The notes under the pieces were generated by a model, which was not told where the DNA came from, ran no database searches, and saw nothing but the letters and a program-made list of their open reading frames with translations. Below are positions 50,136 through 59,366 of a DNA stretch of 64,000 nt, in pieces. The position numbers were made by a program, and so were the translations under genes. Positions within the stretch are counted from its first letter, which is position 1. Each line of letters begins with the position of its first letter. The DNA comes from Eubacteriales bacterium (GTDB lineage: Bacteria; Bacillota; Clostridia; Lachnospirales; Lachnospiraceae), in contig JAUNGC010000014.1 of the NCBI GenBank assembly GCA_030524745.1, positions 18,707-82,706 on the forward strand. Reading direction: 5' to 3'.

Positions 50136-50567
50136 TCATCCCATTACCTGACAGCGGCTTGTAATCACGCTGCCGCATTCTATAAATCCGCCGAACTTCC
50201 CCACGATCATGATCGGCTCAATCGGCTCAAAATGAAGCTTTCCTGTGTCCACAGGCGCTCCCTCTTCGCTGACCGCCAGCGTAATATGAGGCACTTCGAT
50301 CCGCTTCATCATTTCTTTCAGAACCGGATTATCCGCGGACAATTCCACCTTCACCCCTTCATTCCTGCCGTCATTACCATAACCAATCATTTTAATCGTC
50401 ATTTCTTCGCCGAAAAGCGTTTCATCCACCGTCCGCGGCATGTATGCAAACGTAACATGGGGATCCCTGATCGTCTTTGGGAGAGGCTCTTTTCTTATAC
50501 AGTTCACCTTATCATATAATTCCTGAAACGGTACAAAACAGCCAATATACTTATAAGGGTGATTCAT
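50136..50567 (-). CDS. Putative 2H phosphoesterase
   Basis: 143 residues from ATG 50567, with GGAAGGA upstream. Two HxT motifs typical of the 2H superfamily are seen: RDPHVTFAYMPR (about residue 38) and EVPHITLAVSEEG (about 92). These enzymes act on 2',3'-cyclic ends of RNA or other cyclic phosphates; the substrate is unknown. It is the last gene of a leftward group (Rpn nuclease, queH, membrane protein), 79 bp after the membrane protein. Short for a LigT protein (about 180), so possibly a minimal member. Confidence 0.65.
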   Translation of the reverse strand: MNHPYKYIGCFVPFQELYDKVNCIRKEPLPKTIRDPHVTFAYMPRTVDETLFGEEMTIKMIGYGNDGRNEGVKVELSADNPVLKEMMKRIEVPHITLAVSEEGAPVDTGKLHFEPIEPIMIVGKFGGFIECGSVITSRCQVMG

Positions 50568-50646
50568 TCCATATCCTTCCTTTTTGCTTGTTTTCCTATT
50601 TGAGTATTGGCAAAAACCCCCCTGTTCATACCAGAAATTTCCAAGA

Positions 50647-51858
50647 CTATTCCTTTTTCGTCTTCCACAAACTTCTGAAAACAAAAACAGCCGTACCAAC
50701 GATTAATAGAACGCAGATAACCTGCACAATTTTCACGCCTGTTTCCGTCAAAAACCATCCGAAAAAGGATTCCGCAAAATCAAAGCTGTCGATTAAAGCG
50801 GAGAAAAAACTCAGAACAGACAGCATGAAAAGCGCTTTATTCACATTGTCGTCTCTCTTTTTCTGTTCATTTTCCGATGTCACTCTCCGGACTTCTCCTA
50901 ATGATAAAAGGGGCTCGTGCACGTCTTCATACATCTTTTTCAGCGAAAACGCCTGCACCATCCTGTCATACAAATTCTGGTATTGGGGTACTTCCGTCAC
51001 ACAGGAAAAAACAAAATCCGTCTCAAATTCATATAGCTGATGCCTGTATTCCTCAAGCATTTCCAGATTATTATATGTGCCGACGCCGATTTTTGTCAAA
51101 AACATGTACAGGACATATTTCTGATGCAGTAACAGCACATACATAAACAGATACTGCGCGTTAAAATTGCGGAAAAAAGTTCCCTGCAGAAAACTTCTTC
51201 GCCCTCTGTCCGGGCACACCAGACACACTGCCGCCTCCGGCGAAATTCCCCATATCGTATCCTGCGACGGCGAATAGATTTCCTCGCTGTCCTGCTTTTC
51301 ATTTTCAGCAAACAAAAATCCTTCGCTATAACATCTTCTCAAATAGAAAAGTTCATATTTATAGTCTTCCTTTGGGCCGACCTCAAGATACGTCAACACA
51401 TTCGCCCTTTCTGTGGAAGGATTTGCATAGTAAAAAAATGAAAAATCGCTGATTTTACGAAACGTCTCCATTATATTTTCAGCAAGCTGCAGCATCGTCG
51501 CCGCCTCGTCCGGCTGTCCATCAGGATAAATCTTTTCCCTGGATACTTTTTTCAGATAATACTGCGCCGCCGAAATCCAAAGCGGATCATCTTTCTCAAA
51601 ATGCAGCTTAAATGCCATAATACAAACCGTTGTGCTGAAACAATAAAGCTGCACGCCCAATATCTGAAACCGGAATTTTTCCGATGCGTTCCGGAAATTA
51701 TGCGGAGAAGTCGTATACCAGCTATCGGCTAAAGCCAGACCGAGTTCTTTGCGTGCGCCGTCATTTAATTCATAATGAAAGCACTGGCAGTTTTTACGAT
51801 CCCTGCTGTTGAGTTTATCCGCCACATATTTCAGCATATAAACAATTTCATCATGCAC
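50647..51858 (-). CDS. CorA-like two-TM protein, 5' end interrupted by TGA
   Basis: 403 residues from a GTG at 51858 that lacks a clear ribosome site. A long soluble region with charged helices ends in two membrane segments (about 344-362, KALFMLSVLSFFSALI; 374-394, VKIVQVICVLLIVGTAVFVF) and a basic tail, the topology of CorA-type proteins, but without a GMN motif. Protein-like codons run on in frame upstream (YIFIPFIFEKRSDFDILADA) to an ATG at 51969, but a TGA at 51958-51960 interrupts that frame after three codons. Either the gene is truncated by a nonsense change or it uses a rare start. Function unknown. Confidence 0.6.
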   Translation of the reverse strand: MHDEIVYMLKYVADKLNSRDRKNCQCFHYELNDGARKELGLALADSWYTTSPHNFRNASEKFRFQILGVQLYCFSTTVCIMAFKLHFEKDDPLWISAAQYYLKKVSREKIYPDGQPDEAATMLQLAENIMETFRKISDFSFFYYANPSTERANVLTYLEVGPKEDYKYELFYLRRCYSEGFLFAENEKQDSEEIYSPSQDTIWGISPEAAVCLVCPDRGRRSFLQGTFFRNFNAQYLFMYVLLLHQKYVLYMFLTKIGVGTYNNLEMLEEYRHQLYEFETDFVFSCVTEVPQYQNLYDRMVQAFSLKKMYEDVHEPLLSLGEVRRVTSENEQKKRDDNVNKALFMLSVLSFFSALIDSFDFAESFFGWFLTETGVKIVQVICVLLIVGTAVFVFRSLWKTKKE

Positions 51859-51983
51859 CTGCGACCATATCCGGCTGTCATGCAGCGCATCCGCCAGTAT
51901 GTCAAAATCTGACCGTTTCTCAAAAATAAACGGAATGAAAATGTAAGAAATGTTTCTTCAGCCGCTCATAACTCCCCCGCAAA

Positions 51984-52628
51984 TTATCTCTCGCCGGCTT
52001 CCCGTTGTCTGTCCCTTTCCGCCTTTGAAAATGCGCATCCGCAATAGTCCTGCCGGTACAGTCCATATTCTCTGCTCAGTTCAATCGACCTCTGATACCC
52101 TCCCTTTTTCTTAAAGTCGGAAGGCAGATACGCAACTTTGTATTCTTCTGCCAGGCGTTGTCCGATCTCATTGAGTTTCTGCGCATTCTTTAACGGACTG
52201 ATCGTAAGCGTAGTGGTGAAAAAATCATATTCTCCCACTTTTGCCATCTGAGCCGCTTCCTGCAAACGCAATTCATAGCAGGCAAAACAGCGCTCGCCGC
52301 CCTCCGGACAATTCTCCAGCCCCTTTGCAATCTCATAAAAACGCTCCGGCTCATAAGGTCCCTCTGTAAAAGAAATCGGGTTATGCTTCCCCTGCGCGTT
52401 CAGTTCCCCGATCAGACGCTTCTGTTCTTCCACCCGGCGCCTGTATTCCTCCGGCATGGAAATATTGGGATTATAATAAAAAACCGTCACTTCAAAATAC
52501 CGCCGCAGATATTCCAGACAATAACTGGAACAGGGAGCGCAACAGCTATGCAGAAAAAGCCGCCGGTGCATGTCCGGCAGCCCTTTCAGAACTTTCTCCA
52601 ATTCTATCTGATAATTCACCTTGTTCAT
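51984..52628 (-). CDS. queH: Epoxyqueuosine reductase QueH
   Basis: Last step of queuosine synthesis in tRNA wobble position, the non-cobalamin type (DUF208). 214 residues. Cys ligands for Fe-S and metal sites: LFLHSCCAPCSSYC at the start, EGGERCFACYELRL in the middle and YRQDYCGCAFSK at the end. ATG 52628 is preferred over 52634 by distance to AGGGA. It lies 21 bp after the Rpn-like gene. Confidence 0.92.
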   Translation of the reverse strand: MNKVNYQIELEKVLKGLPDMHRRLFLHSCCAPCSSYCLEYLRRYFEVTVFYYNPNISMPEEYRRRVEEQKRLIGELNAQGKHNPISFTEGPYEPERFYEIAKGLENCPEGGERCFACYELRLQEAAQMAKVGEYDFFTTTLTISPLKNAQKLNEIGQRLAEEYKVAYLPSDFKKKGGYQRSIELSREYGLYRQDYCGCAFSKAERDRQREAGER

Positions 52629-52649
52629 AATCATTTTCCCTGCAATTCC

Positions 52650-53543
52650 TTATTCCCAGAATCGATCCATATATTCTTTCGCCTTCTGCGGTGACAATGA
52701 AAATTTTTCTTCCACTTTTGCCATTATTTCCGCTCTTGGCAGCCCAAACTCTTTGCACACTTTAATCAGAGCGCTGATCCCTTTTTCTATTCCTTCTTCT
52801 ATCCCAGCCTCTCGGCCAAGATTAAATTCATCTTCGCGGATTTTTTTCAATTCAAATTCCTCATTATATTCAAAAATCGACATTGCCATTACCTCCGCTT
52901 TCTGCGACAGCAAAAAGTCCGCAAGAATTCCTTCCTGTATACACTCGTTAACCGTCCGCTTGACTGCTTCTTCTATCTGCATCTCTTTCGTATATTTTCT
53001 AATACGATCCACATAAATGCAGTATTCTTTCAGGGTTCTGCATCGTTCTAAAAGCTCCTTATTATGCCCAAGATTGATATTCAGCATTAGAACTTTTAAC
53101 TCTAATTCCGGTTCAGTCACTTCTTTTTGAAATGCATCCGACAGCTTCAGAACCCGATTCTCCGGCTGCTCCTTTGTCCCGCTATAAAACACTACAAATC
53201 TTGGGACAGAAATCTTCATCAATCTGGATGAATATATGGATTCATTCCTGAAATATTTTTCCAATTGCCTTGCGACATAAATCAGATCCCGCAATGGCAT
53301 ATTGGGGTTAAAAGATGATTGCTGCTCATAAAGATTCAGAGTCGAATCCAAAAGAAACGAAACATCGTTTTTCACATTCATGAAAATCGCACTTTCCAGT
53401 GTATATACTTCTAAATCTTCCGGGTCGTGATAAGATGTTCCATTCAGTGCATTATAAAGCTGCAAAAGTTCCTTTTTGTCCTTGTACAGCATGCGAAAAA
53501 CCGTATCTTTGTACTCTCTCATTACCTTTAACTGTTCTGTCAT
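52650..53543 (-). CDS. Rpn/PD-(D/E)XK family nuclease (YhgA-like)
   Basis: 297 residues, recombination-promoting nuclease/putative transposase family. Family core: DTVFRMLYKDKKELLQLYNA, VKNDVSFLLDSTLNLYEQQS (nuclease Asp and Glu-Gln), NPNMPLRDLIYVARQ and PRFVVFYSG. The C-terminus has the usual helical tail with GREAGIEEGIEKGI repeats. ATG 53543 follows AAAGGAG; that ribosome site is part of a 9-bp hairpin. Rpn genes are common as scattered solitary copies in clostridia. Confidence 0.85.
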   Translation of the reverse strand: MTEQLKVMREYKDTVFRMLYKDKKELLQLYNALNGTSYHDPEDLEVYTLESAIFMNVKNDVSFLLDSTLNLYEQQSSFNPNMPLRDLIYVARQLEKYFRNESIYSSRLMKISVPRFVVFYSGTKEQPENRVLKLSDAFQKEVTEPELELKVLMLNINLGHNKELLERCRTLKEYCIYVDRIRKYTKEMQIEEAVKRTVNECIQEGILADFLLSQKAEVMAMSIFEYNEEFELKKIREDEFNLGREAGIEEGIEKGISALIKVCKEFGLPRAEIMAKVEEKFSLSPQKAKEYMDRFWE

Positions 53544-53545
53544 AG

Positions 53546-53580
53546 GCTGCTCCTTTCTGAAATTGCGCAACAGGAGCAGC
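53546..53580 (-). promoter_or_regulatory. Hairpin covering the ribosome site of the Rpn-like gene
   Basis: Perfect 9-bp arms (GCTGCTCCT, 53546-53554; complement 53572-53580) with a 17-nt loop, ending 2 nt before the start codon. On the mRNA the 3' arm AGGAGCAGC includes the Shine-Dalgarno, so translation would need the stem opened. The remaining gap to 53826 shows no gene or clear promoter. Confidence 0.6.
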
Positions 53581-53825
53581 TTTCATTCCAGCCCTCCTGC
53601 CTGTCATTGGGAATCGGTAAGCATAGAGTTTCTGAAATGAAATGCAAACGCTTATTTAATGCCGTTTGCAAATAAGAAATTAAAGAAATGAATCGGATTT
53701 TTAGAAATTTATGCTTGCTGTTATCTTAACATGAAACAATGCCAAAAACAATAGAATCTTATGGACAAATTGCCGCCGAACCGAAATATGCCGTTTTTTA
53801 TAACCGTCCAGACAAATCTGCACAA

Positions 53826-53871
53826 TTTAAAGCAGCTTTCCGGAAACGCACATCCGTCACCGAAAAGCTGC
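53826..53871 (-). terminator. purL terminator
   Basis: 12-bp stem GCAGCTTTTCGG / CCGGAAAGCTGC (one mismatch) with a 16-nt loop, then TTTAAATT on the minus strand. Confidence 0.65.
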
Positions 53872-53884
53872 CTTTTCACTATTT

Positions 53885-56800
53885 TTACTGGAAATATTTT
53901 ACACCGGATTCAAAGATCTTAAGATCCTGTTCTCCGTAAATATTAATCGCAACGCTCTGGCCGCGGCGCTCCACATGCGCCATCTTGCCCAGGATTCTGC
54001 CGTCCGGAGACGTGATTCCCTCAATCGCCGCATAGGAACCGTTGATATTCCACTCTTCATCCATGGAAACATTGCCGTTAAAGTCAGCATACTGGGTTGC
54101 TACCTGTCCGTTTTCAAACAGCTTTGCGATCCACTCCTGCGGAGCCACGAAACGGCCTTCCCCGTGGGACGCCGGCGTCACATAGGTTCTGCCGAGTTCC
54201 GCGCCTGCCAGCCAGGGAGACTTGTTGGAAACGACCTTTGTATACACCATTTTGGAAATATGGCGGTTGATCGTATTGAAAGTCAGCGTCGGGCTATCTT
54301 CCTTCTGACCCACAATCTCGCCGTAAGGCACCAGTCCCAGCTTGATCAGCGCCTGGAAACCGTTACAAATACCGAGGCACAGGCCGTCGCGCTCGTTCAC
54401 CAGCTTCATGACAGCTTCCTTAATCTTTGCATTCTGGAAAGCAGTGGCAAAGAATTTTGCGGAGCCGTCCGGTTCGTCGCCTGCGGAGAAGCCGCCGGGG
54501 AACATGATAATCTGCGCGTTATTGATTTCTTTCTCAAAAGCATCTACGGAAGAACGGATATCTTCTTCACTCAGGTTTTTAAATACCTTTGTCACAACCC
54601 TGGCGCCTGCGCGTTCAAAGGCTTTCGCGCTGTCGTATTCGCAGTTCGTGCCCGGGAACACAGGAATAAACACGGTGGGTTTCGCCACTTTATGCTTGCA
54701 GACATAAATGCTGTCCGCACGATAGAGATCAGATTTTACCGGATCCGTTCCTTTTACGGCCTTGGTGGGGAATACCTTTTCTAAGGGCTTCTTCCATGCC
54801 TCCAGCGCTTCCTCCATGGAAATTGTCACGCCGTCCACAACGAATGCAGGTTCCCGAGTCACAGTACCCAGAAGTTCATAATCCGTATCGATCAGATTGA
54901 TCTTATCGGCATCCACTTCCGCAATGATATCGCCCAGGGCGTTTGTGAACAACTCCTTCATATCCACTTCATCGGAAACTGCGACGCCCAGACCATTGCC
55001 GAATGCCATTCTGGACAATGCCGCCGCCGCGCCCTTGCTGTCCAGCGCATAGGCGGAAACGATCACCTTTTCCCCGATCAGTTTTGTGATCGCTTCATAT
55101 AACTCCATCACCTGCTCATAAACAGGCACGTCATAATCATCTTTTTCAATGGTGAAACGGACAATTTTGTTGCCCGCTTCCTTCAGTTCAGGCGTCACAA
55201 TATCCTTTTGTTTTGCAACGTCCACCGCAAAGGAAACCAGCGTAGGCGGCACATCGATATCGTTGAAGGTGCCGGACATGGAATCCTTGCCGCCGATGGA
55301 GGGCAGGCCGAAACCGATCTGCGCGTCATATGCGCCCAGAAGCGCCGCAAAAGGCTGGCTCCATCTCGCCGCATCCTGCGTCATCCGGCGGAAATATTCC
55401 TGGAAGGTAAAACGGATCTTCTTAAAATCGCCGCCGCTTGCCACAATCTTCGCCATGGACTCTGTCACCGCATAAATCGCGCCGTGGTAAGGACTCCAGT
55501 TGGACAGATAAGGATCAAAACCGTAGGACATCATGGTCACGGTATCAGTCTTGCCTTTCAGCACCGGAAGCTTCGCTACCATCGCCTGTGTTTCCGTCAA
55601 CTGATATTTGCCGCCGTAAGGCATCAGCACGCTGGCCGCGCCGATGGAAGAATCAAACATTTCCACCAGCCCCTTCTGGGAGCATACATTCAGATCGGAA
55701 AGCGTGGTCAGCCACGCCTTTTTCACATCCTTTTGCTCTACCGCCTCTCCGGCTGCAGGAATCGCGTATTTTCTGAAATAATTATTTTCTTCGGAAGGAA
55801 CGTCCACCAAAACGTCCGTCTCCTGATGCGCGCCGTTAGTATTCAGGAAAGCCCGGGAAATATCCACAATTTTCTTTCCTCTCCACTGAAGCACCAGACG
55901 AGGCTCTTTGGTCACAACCGCAACCGGAACCGCTTCCAGATTCTCTTCCGCCGCATAGCCTAAAAATTCTTCCACATCCTTCGGCGCAACTACAACCGCC
56001 ATTCTTTCCTGAGACTCGGAGATTGCCAGTTCCGTGCCGTCCAGGCCGGCATATTTCTTCGGCACCTTGTCCAGATCCACCACCAGACCGTCCGCCAGTT
56101 CGCCGATGGCGACGGAAACGCCGCCTGCGCCGAAGTCGTTACATTTCTTGATCAGTCTGGAAACTTCCGCCCTGCGGAACAATCTCTGGATTTTTCTTTC
56201 CGTAGGCGCGTTACCTTTCTGCACTTCCGCGCCGCAGGTCTCAATGCTCTTCTCGGTGTGCACCTTGGAGGAGCCTGTCGCGCCGCCGCAGCCGTCGCGC
56301 CCGGTTCTGCCGCCCAAAAGGACGATGATATCGTCGGGATCAGAATTTTCCCGGATCACGTTGCGTCTGGGAGCCGCGCCCATCACCGCGCCGATCTCCA
56401 TGCGCTTCGCCACATAATTGGGGTGATAAATTTCTTTTACATAACCGGTTGCCAGACCGATCTGGTTACCGTAAGAGGAATATCCGCTTGCCGCGCCGCG
56501 CACCAGCTTCTTCTGGGACAGTTTTCCTTTCAGCGTGTCCGCAACGGGAACCGTCGGATCGGCCGCGCCGGTCACGCGCATCGCCTGATAGACGTAGCCG
56601 CGCCCGGAAAGAGGATCCCGGATTGCGCCGCCAAGACATGTCGCCGCGCCGCCGAAGGGTTCGATTTCGGTGGGATGGTTGTGCGTCTCGTTTTTGAAAA
56701 ATACGAGCCACTCTTCCGTCACAGGCCCTTCGCCGTAGTCCATTTCCACAGGCACAATCACGGAGCATGCGTTGATTTCATCGGATTGCTCCATATCTTC

Positions 56801-57676
56801 AAGTTTGCCTTCTTTTTTGAGTTTCCGCATCGCAATCAGCGCCAGATCCATCAGACAGACGAACTTGTCCGGCCTGTCTTTAAAAATATCCTCTCTGGTA
56901 TCCAGATAACTCTGATAAGTGGTTTCCAGCGGCGTCCGGTAGTAACCGTCCGAAAATTCCACATTTTTCAGTTCTGTGGAAAATGTGGTATGACGGCAGT
57001 GATCGGACCAGTAAGTATCCAACACACGGATCTCCGTCATGGAAGGATCCCGTTTTTCTTCTTTGCTAAAATAATTCTGAATATGTAAAAAGTCCCTGAA
57101 AGTCATCGCCAGTCCGAGCGAATCGTACAATTCTTTCAGTTCTTTCTCCGCAAGGGAAATGAATCCGTTGAAAATTTTCACGTCGGCAGGCTCCGCGAAC
57201 TCTGTCACAAGCGTTTCCGGCTTTGTCAGATCCGTCTCTCTGGAATCCACCGGATTGATACAATACGCTTTGATTTTTGCGAACTCATCATCGGTCAGAT
57301 CGCCGATTATCAGGTACGTTACCGCCGTTTTAATGATCGGCTCCTCGTCCGCTTTTAAAAACTGTACGCACTGAACTGCGGAATCCGCCCGCTGGTCGAA
57401 CTGCCCCGGCAGATATTCCACGGAAAAAACACGCCCGTTCTCCGGAATCTCAATCGTCTCTCTGTACAAGATATCAACAGGAGGCTCTGAAAATACAGTG
57501 CGGCAGGCCTGCTCAAACACCTCGTCGCTTAAGTTCTCCACATCATAGCGGATGAACACGCGCACATCCTCAATTGAATCGAGATTCAGATAACCAATCA
57601 AATCCTCTTTCAACTCCAGCGCCTTGACCGCAAATCCATCTTTCTTTTCCACATAGATCCGTTTTACGTTTCCCAT
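53885..57676 (-). CDS. purL: Phosphoribosylformylglycinamidine synthase, single chain
   Basis: Fourth step of de novo purine synthesis, ATP- and glutamine-dependent. 1263 residues combine PurS-like N-terminus, PurL synthase domains and a C-terminal PurQ glutaminase. Synthase motifs: LDTYWSDHCRHTTFSTEL, KNETHNHPTEIEPFGGAATC, GGRTGRDGCGGATGSS and GGKDSMSGTF. Glutaminase: FPGTNCEYDSAKAFERAGA, nucleophile Cys in LGICNGFQALIKLGLVP and PASHGEGRFVA. This long form is shared by proteobacteria and many clostridia, whereas bacilli have separate genes. AAAGGAG precedes the ATG. Confidence 0.97.
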   Translation of the reverse strand: MGNVKRIYVEKKDGFAVKALELKEDLIGYLNLDSIEDVRVFIRYDVENLSDEVFEQACRTVFSEPPVDILYRETIEIPENGRVFSVEYLPGQFDQRADSAVQCVQFLKADEEPIIKTAVTYLIIGDLTDDEFAKIKAYCINPVDSRETDLTKPETLVTEFAEPADVKIFNGFISLAEKELKELYDSLGLAMTFRDFLHIQNYFSKEEKRDPSMTEIRVLDTYWSDHCRHTTFSTELKNVEFSDGYYRTPLETTYQSYLDTREDIFKDRPDKFVCLMDLALIAMRKLKKEGKLEDMEQSDEINACSVIVPVEMDYGEGPVTEEWLVFFKNETHNHPTEIEPFGGAATCLGGAIRDPLSGRGYVYQAMRVTGAADPTVPVADTLKGKLSQKKLVRGAASGYSSYGNQIGLATGYVKEIYHPNYVAKRMEIGAVMGAAPRRNVIRENSDPDDIIVLLGGRTGRDGCGGATGSSKVHTEKSIETCGAEVQKGNAPTERKIQRLFRRAEVSRLIKKCNDFGAGGVSVAIGELADGLVVDLDKVPKKYAGLDGTELAISESQERMAVVVAPKDVEEFLGYAAEENLEAVPVAVVTKEPRLVLQWRGKKIVDISRAFLNTNGAHQETDVLVDVPSEENNYFRKYAIPAAGEAVEQKDVKKAWLTTLSDLNVCSQKGLVEMFDSSIGAASVLMPYGGKYQLTETQAMVAKLPVLKGKTDTVTMMSYGFDPYLSNWSPYHGAIYAVTESMAKIVASGGDFKKIRFTFQEYFRRMTQDAARWSQPFAALLGAYDAQIGFGLPSIGGKDSMSGTFNDIDVPPTLVSFAVDVAKQKDIVTPELKEAGNKIVRFTIEKDDYDVPVYEQVMELYEAITKLIGEKVIVSAYALDSKGAAAALSRMAFGNGLGVAVSDEVDMKELFTNALGDIIAEVDADKINLIDTDYELLGTVTREPAFVVDGVTISMEEALEAWKKPLEKVFPTKAVKGTDPVKSDLYRADSIYVCKHKVAKPTVFIPVFPGTNCEYDSAKAFERAGARVVTKVFKNLSEEDIRSSVDAFEKEINNAQIIMFPGGFSAGDEPDGSAKFFATAFQNAKIKEAVMKLVNERDGLCLGICNGFQALIKLGLVPYGEIVGQKEDSPTLTFNTINRHISKMVYTKVVSNKSPWLAGAELGRTYVTPASHGEGRFVAPQEWIAKLFENGQVATQYADFNGNVSMDEEWNINGSYAAIEGITSPDGRILGKMAHVERRGQSVAINIYGEQDLKIFESGVKYFQ

Positions 57677-57737
57677 TGTTCTCCTTTTCTCCTGATATGA
57701 TTATTCGTAACGGTTTGGCAGAACCGGACCGTTACAT

Positions 57738-58319
57738 TTATTCTGCAACGATTCCGCTCACCAGCGTAAGCAGTTCGTCGTCAACCATTTTTTCCGTAAT
57801 TCCCATCATATGAGCGCAAATGCGCAGTCCCTCCAGAACAAACATGATATTATTTGCCGTCATCCGGGCGTCTACATCGTAAAATTCTCCGTTGGAAATT
57901 CCCATCTCGATGAGTTGGGTCAGAGCATTTGCGGCTTCCTTAAATTTTCCGCGCAGCGGGTTTTCCTCCCCCATCACAGGACTGGCAAAATAATATTCAT
58001 ACACCGCAACGGAAAGATCTTCCTTGCGCCGCAAAATCTCTTTTTTCTGTTCTTTCAGAAAAATCATGAGCACATCCGCGGCCGTCGCATCTTCCGGAAG
58101 TTCCTGGGAAAATACGTCGTCCGTTTCCGCTTCCTCCGCGCACATTACCGCCAGAAACACTTCTTCCACACTGCTAAAATACAGATACAGACCGCCCCTG
58201 CTGATATCGCAGGCCTCCACGATATCTTTCATCGTGACGTCTTTGTATCCCTTTTCCATAAAAATACGCCGGGCAGTTTGTATAATCAACTGTTTCTTCT
58301 GCTCCGATTTTTCGCTCAT
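57738..58319 (-). CDS. TetR/AcrR family regulator
   Basis: 193 residues. HTH at about 10-57: KKQLIIQTARRIFMEKGYKD, VTMKDIVEACDISRGGLYLY. The C-terminal helical ligand domain has no assigned ligand. Its stop is 62 bp before purL; divergent from the vanZ-like gene, which is a possible target. No operator identified. Confidence 0.9.
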   Translation of the reverse strand: MSEKSEQKKQLIIQTARRIFMEKGYKDVTMKDIVEACDISRGGLYLYFSSVEEVFLAVMCAEEAETDDVFSQELPEDATAADVLMIFLKEQKKEILRRKEDLSVAVYEYYFASPVMGEENPLRGKFKEAANALTQLIEMGISNGEFYDVDARMTANNIMFVLEGLRICAHMMGITEKMVDDELLTLVSGIVAE

Positions 58320-58441
58320 ACCCTTTTCCTTTCAGAAAAATAACCCCAATTTTTTTAATCATATCATAAATTTCTTAAATAGAACACCTTTCCTCTACAA
58401 TTTTTTCACAAAATATTAAGGGAAGTTTAAAACCTGAAAAC

Positions 58442-58470
58442 TTGCGTATCCTATCAAAATAAGCTATAGT
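58442..58470 (+). promoter_or_regulatory. Promoter of the VanZ-like gene
   Basis: TTGCGT (58442-58447), 17 nt, TATAGT (58465-58470). Confidence 0.55.
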
Positions 58471-58525
58471 GTACGCAATGGAAACCCTGACTTTCTGACA
58501 ACAATATGAGGTGAATATATACGAC

Positions 58526-59074
58526 ATGAAATATTTTCTTTTAACGCTGAAAAAGATGCTGCGGTATCTGCTAAAGCCGCTGTCCTTTCTCCCCGCCCTG
58601 TGCATGATGTATCTCATCTATTCGTTTTCCGCCCAGACCGGCCTCCAATCCAGTCAGCTAAGCCTGACTGTCAGCGAGAAGCTGCTCACAATCGCCAACC
58701 GGAGTCTGGCATTGGGTCTGGATTCCGGGCAGCTTGCCAATTATGTTCTGGTGATACACCTTTATATACGCAAGCTGGCCCACGTGACGGAATATTTTCT
58801 TCTCGCCGTGTCCATTGCCCTGCCGCTGTATGTCTACCGGCTGCGGGGATTCTGGCTCGTTTTGATCACAGGTATCTTCTGCGTCTGTTTCGCCTGTCTG
58901 GACGAATACCATCAGACCTTTATAAGCGGCCGTTCTCCTTCCCTGCGCGATGTGGGAATTGACAGCATCGGTATCTTCATCGGCATTTATATGACACGCA
59001 TTCTTGGATTTATCGGTCGCAAAACAATTTTTGCGCCGCTTTCCCTGAAAATGACAGAATCATACAAAAAATAA
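58526..59074 (+). CDS. VanZ-like family membrane protein
   Basis: 182 residues, about four membrane segments. Conserved VanZ pattern: YSFSAQTGLQSS, IRKLAHVTEYFLLAVSIAL, CLDEYHQTFISGRSPSLRDV and GIDSIGIFIG. VanZ of enterococci gives low teicoplanin resistance, but the family is broad and its biochemical role unclear. ATG 58526 follows GAGGTG at a long spacing; a GTG at 58511 lacks a ribosome site. Confidence 0.88.
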   Translation: MKYFLLTLKKMLRYLLKPLSFLPALCMMYLIYSFSAQTGLQSSQLSLTVSEKLLTIANRSLALGLDSGQLANYVLVIHLYIRKLAHVTEYFLLAVSIALPLYVYRLRGFWLVLITGIFCVCFACLDEYHQTFISGRSPSLRDVGIDSIGIFIGIYMTRILGFIGRKTIFAPLSLKMTESYKK

Positions 59075-59083
59075 ATTTAGGGC

Positions 59084-59113
59084 TTGCAGAAGTCAAAGTA
59101 TCTGTGTTATAAT
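59084..59113 (+). promoter_or_regulatory. tRNA-Trp promoter
   Basis: TTGCAG (59084-59089), 18 nt, TATAAT (59108-59113), 30 bp before the tRNA. Confidence 0.75.
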
Positions 59114-59143
59114 ACATTTCGTCAGTCCGGAAGGATTGCGAAT

Positions 59144-59214
59144 AGGGGCATAGTTCAAAGGTAGAACAGCGGTCTCCAAAACCGTCGATGTGGGTTCGAT
59201 TCCTACTGCCCCTG
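59144..59214 (+). tRNA. tRNA-Trp(CCA)
   Basis: 71 nt; AGGGGCA/TGCCCCT acceptor with G discriminator; anticodon loop CTCCAAA in a CGGT/ACCG-type stem; T-arm GTGGG TTCGATT CCTAC. The 3' CCA is not encoded (GTTTTTTT follows). Confidence 0.95.
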
Positions 59215-59250
59215 TTTTTTTATTGCTCATGTTAAATAATAGTGGAAAAG

Positions 59251-59280
59251 CCGATAAACAATAGGTTTGTCGGTTTTTTT
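59251..59280 (+). terminator. Terminator after tRNA-Trp
   Basis: CCGATAAAC / GTTTGTCGG stem, 5-nt loop, then TTTTTTT. Confidence 0.9.
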
Positions 59281-59366
59281 GATTTTTGTGATAGCGCCTA
59301 AAAGGATGGATAAAAAACGGAATATGCTGCCGCGCCGAGTGACAGGATGGTTGCAAATATGGTATG

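Noticed and set aside
51958-51960. TGA read as selenocysteine in the 403-residue protein
   Set aside because: It lies three codons from the ATG with no recognisable stem-loop of the bacterial SECIS type directly after it, and the flanking residues are not a redox motif.
53739-53939. 66-codon plus-strand ORF before purL
   Set aside because: No ribosome site, overlaps the purL terminator and 3' end.
59093-59356. Minus-strand 87-codon ORF containing GAVGIEPTSTVLETAVLP
   Set aside because: It is the antisense translation of tRNA-Trp(CCA), a common false gene prediction; no ribosome site.
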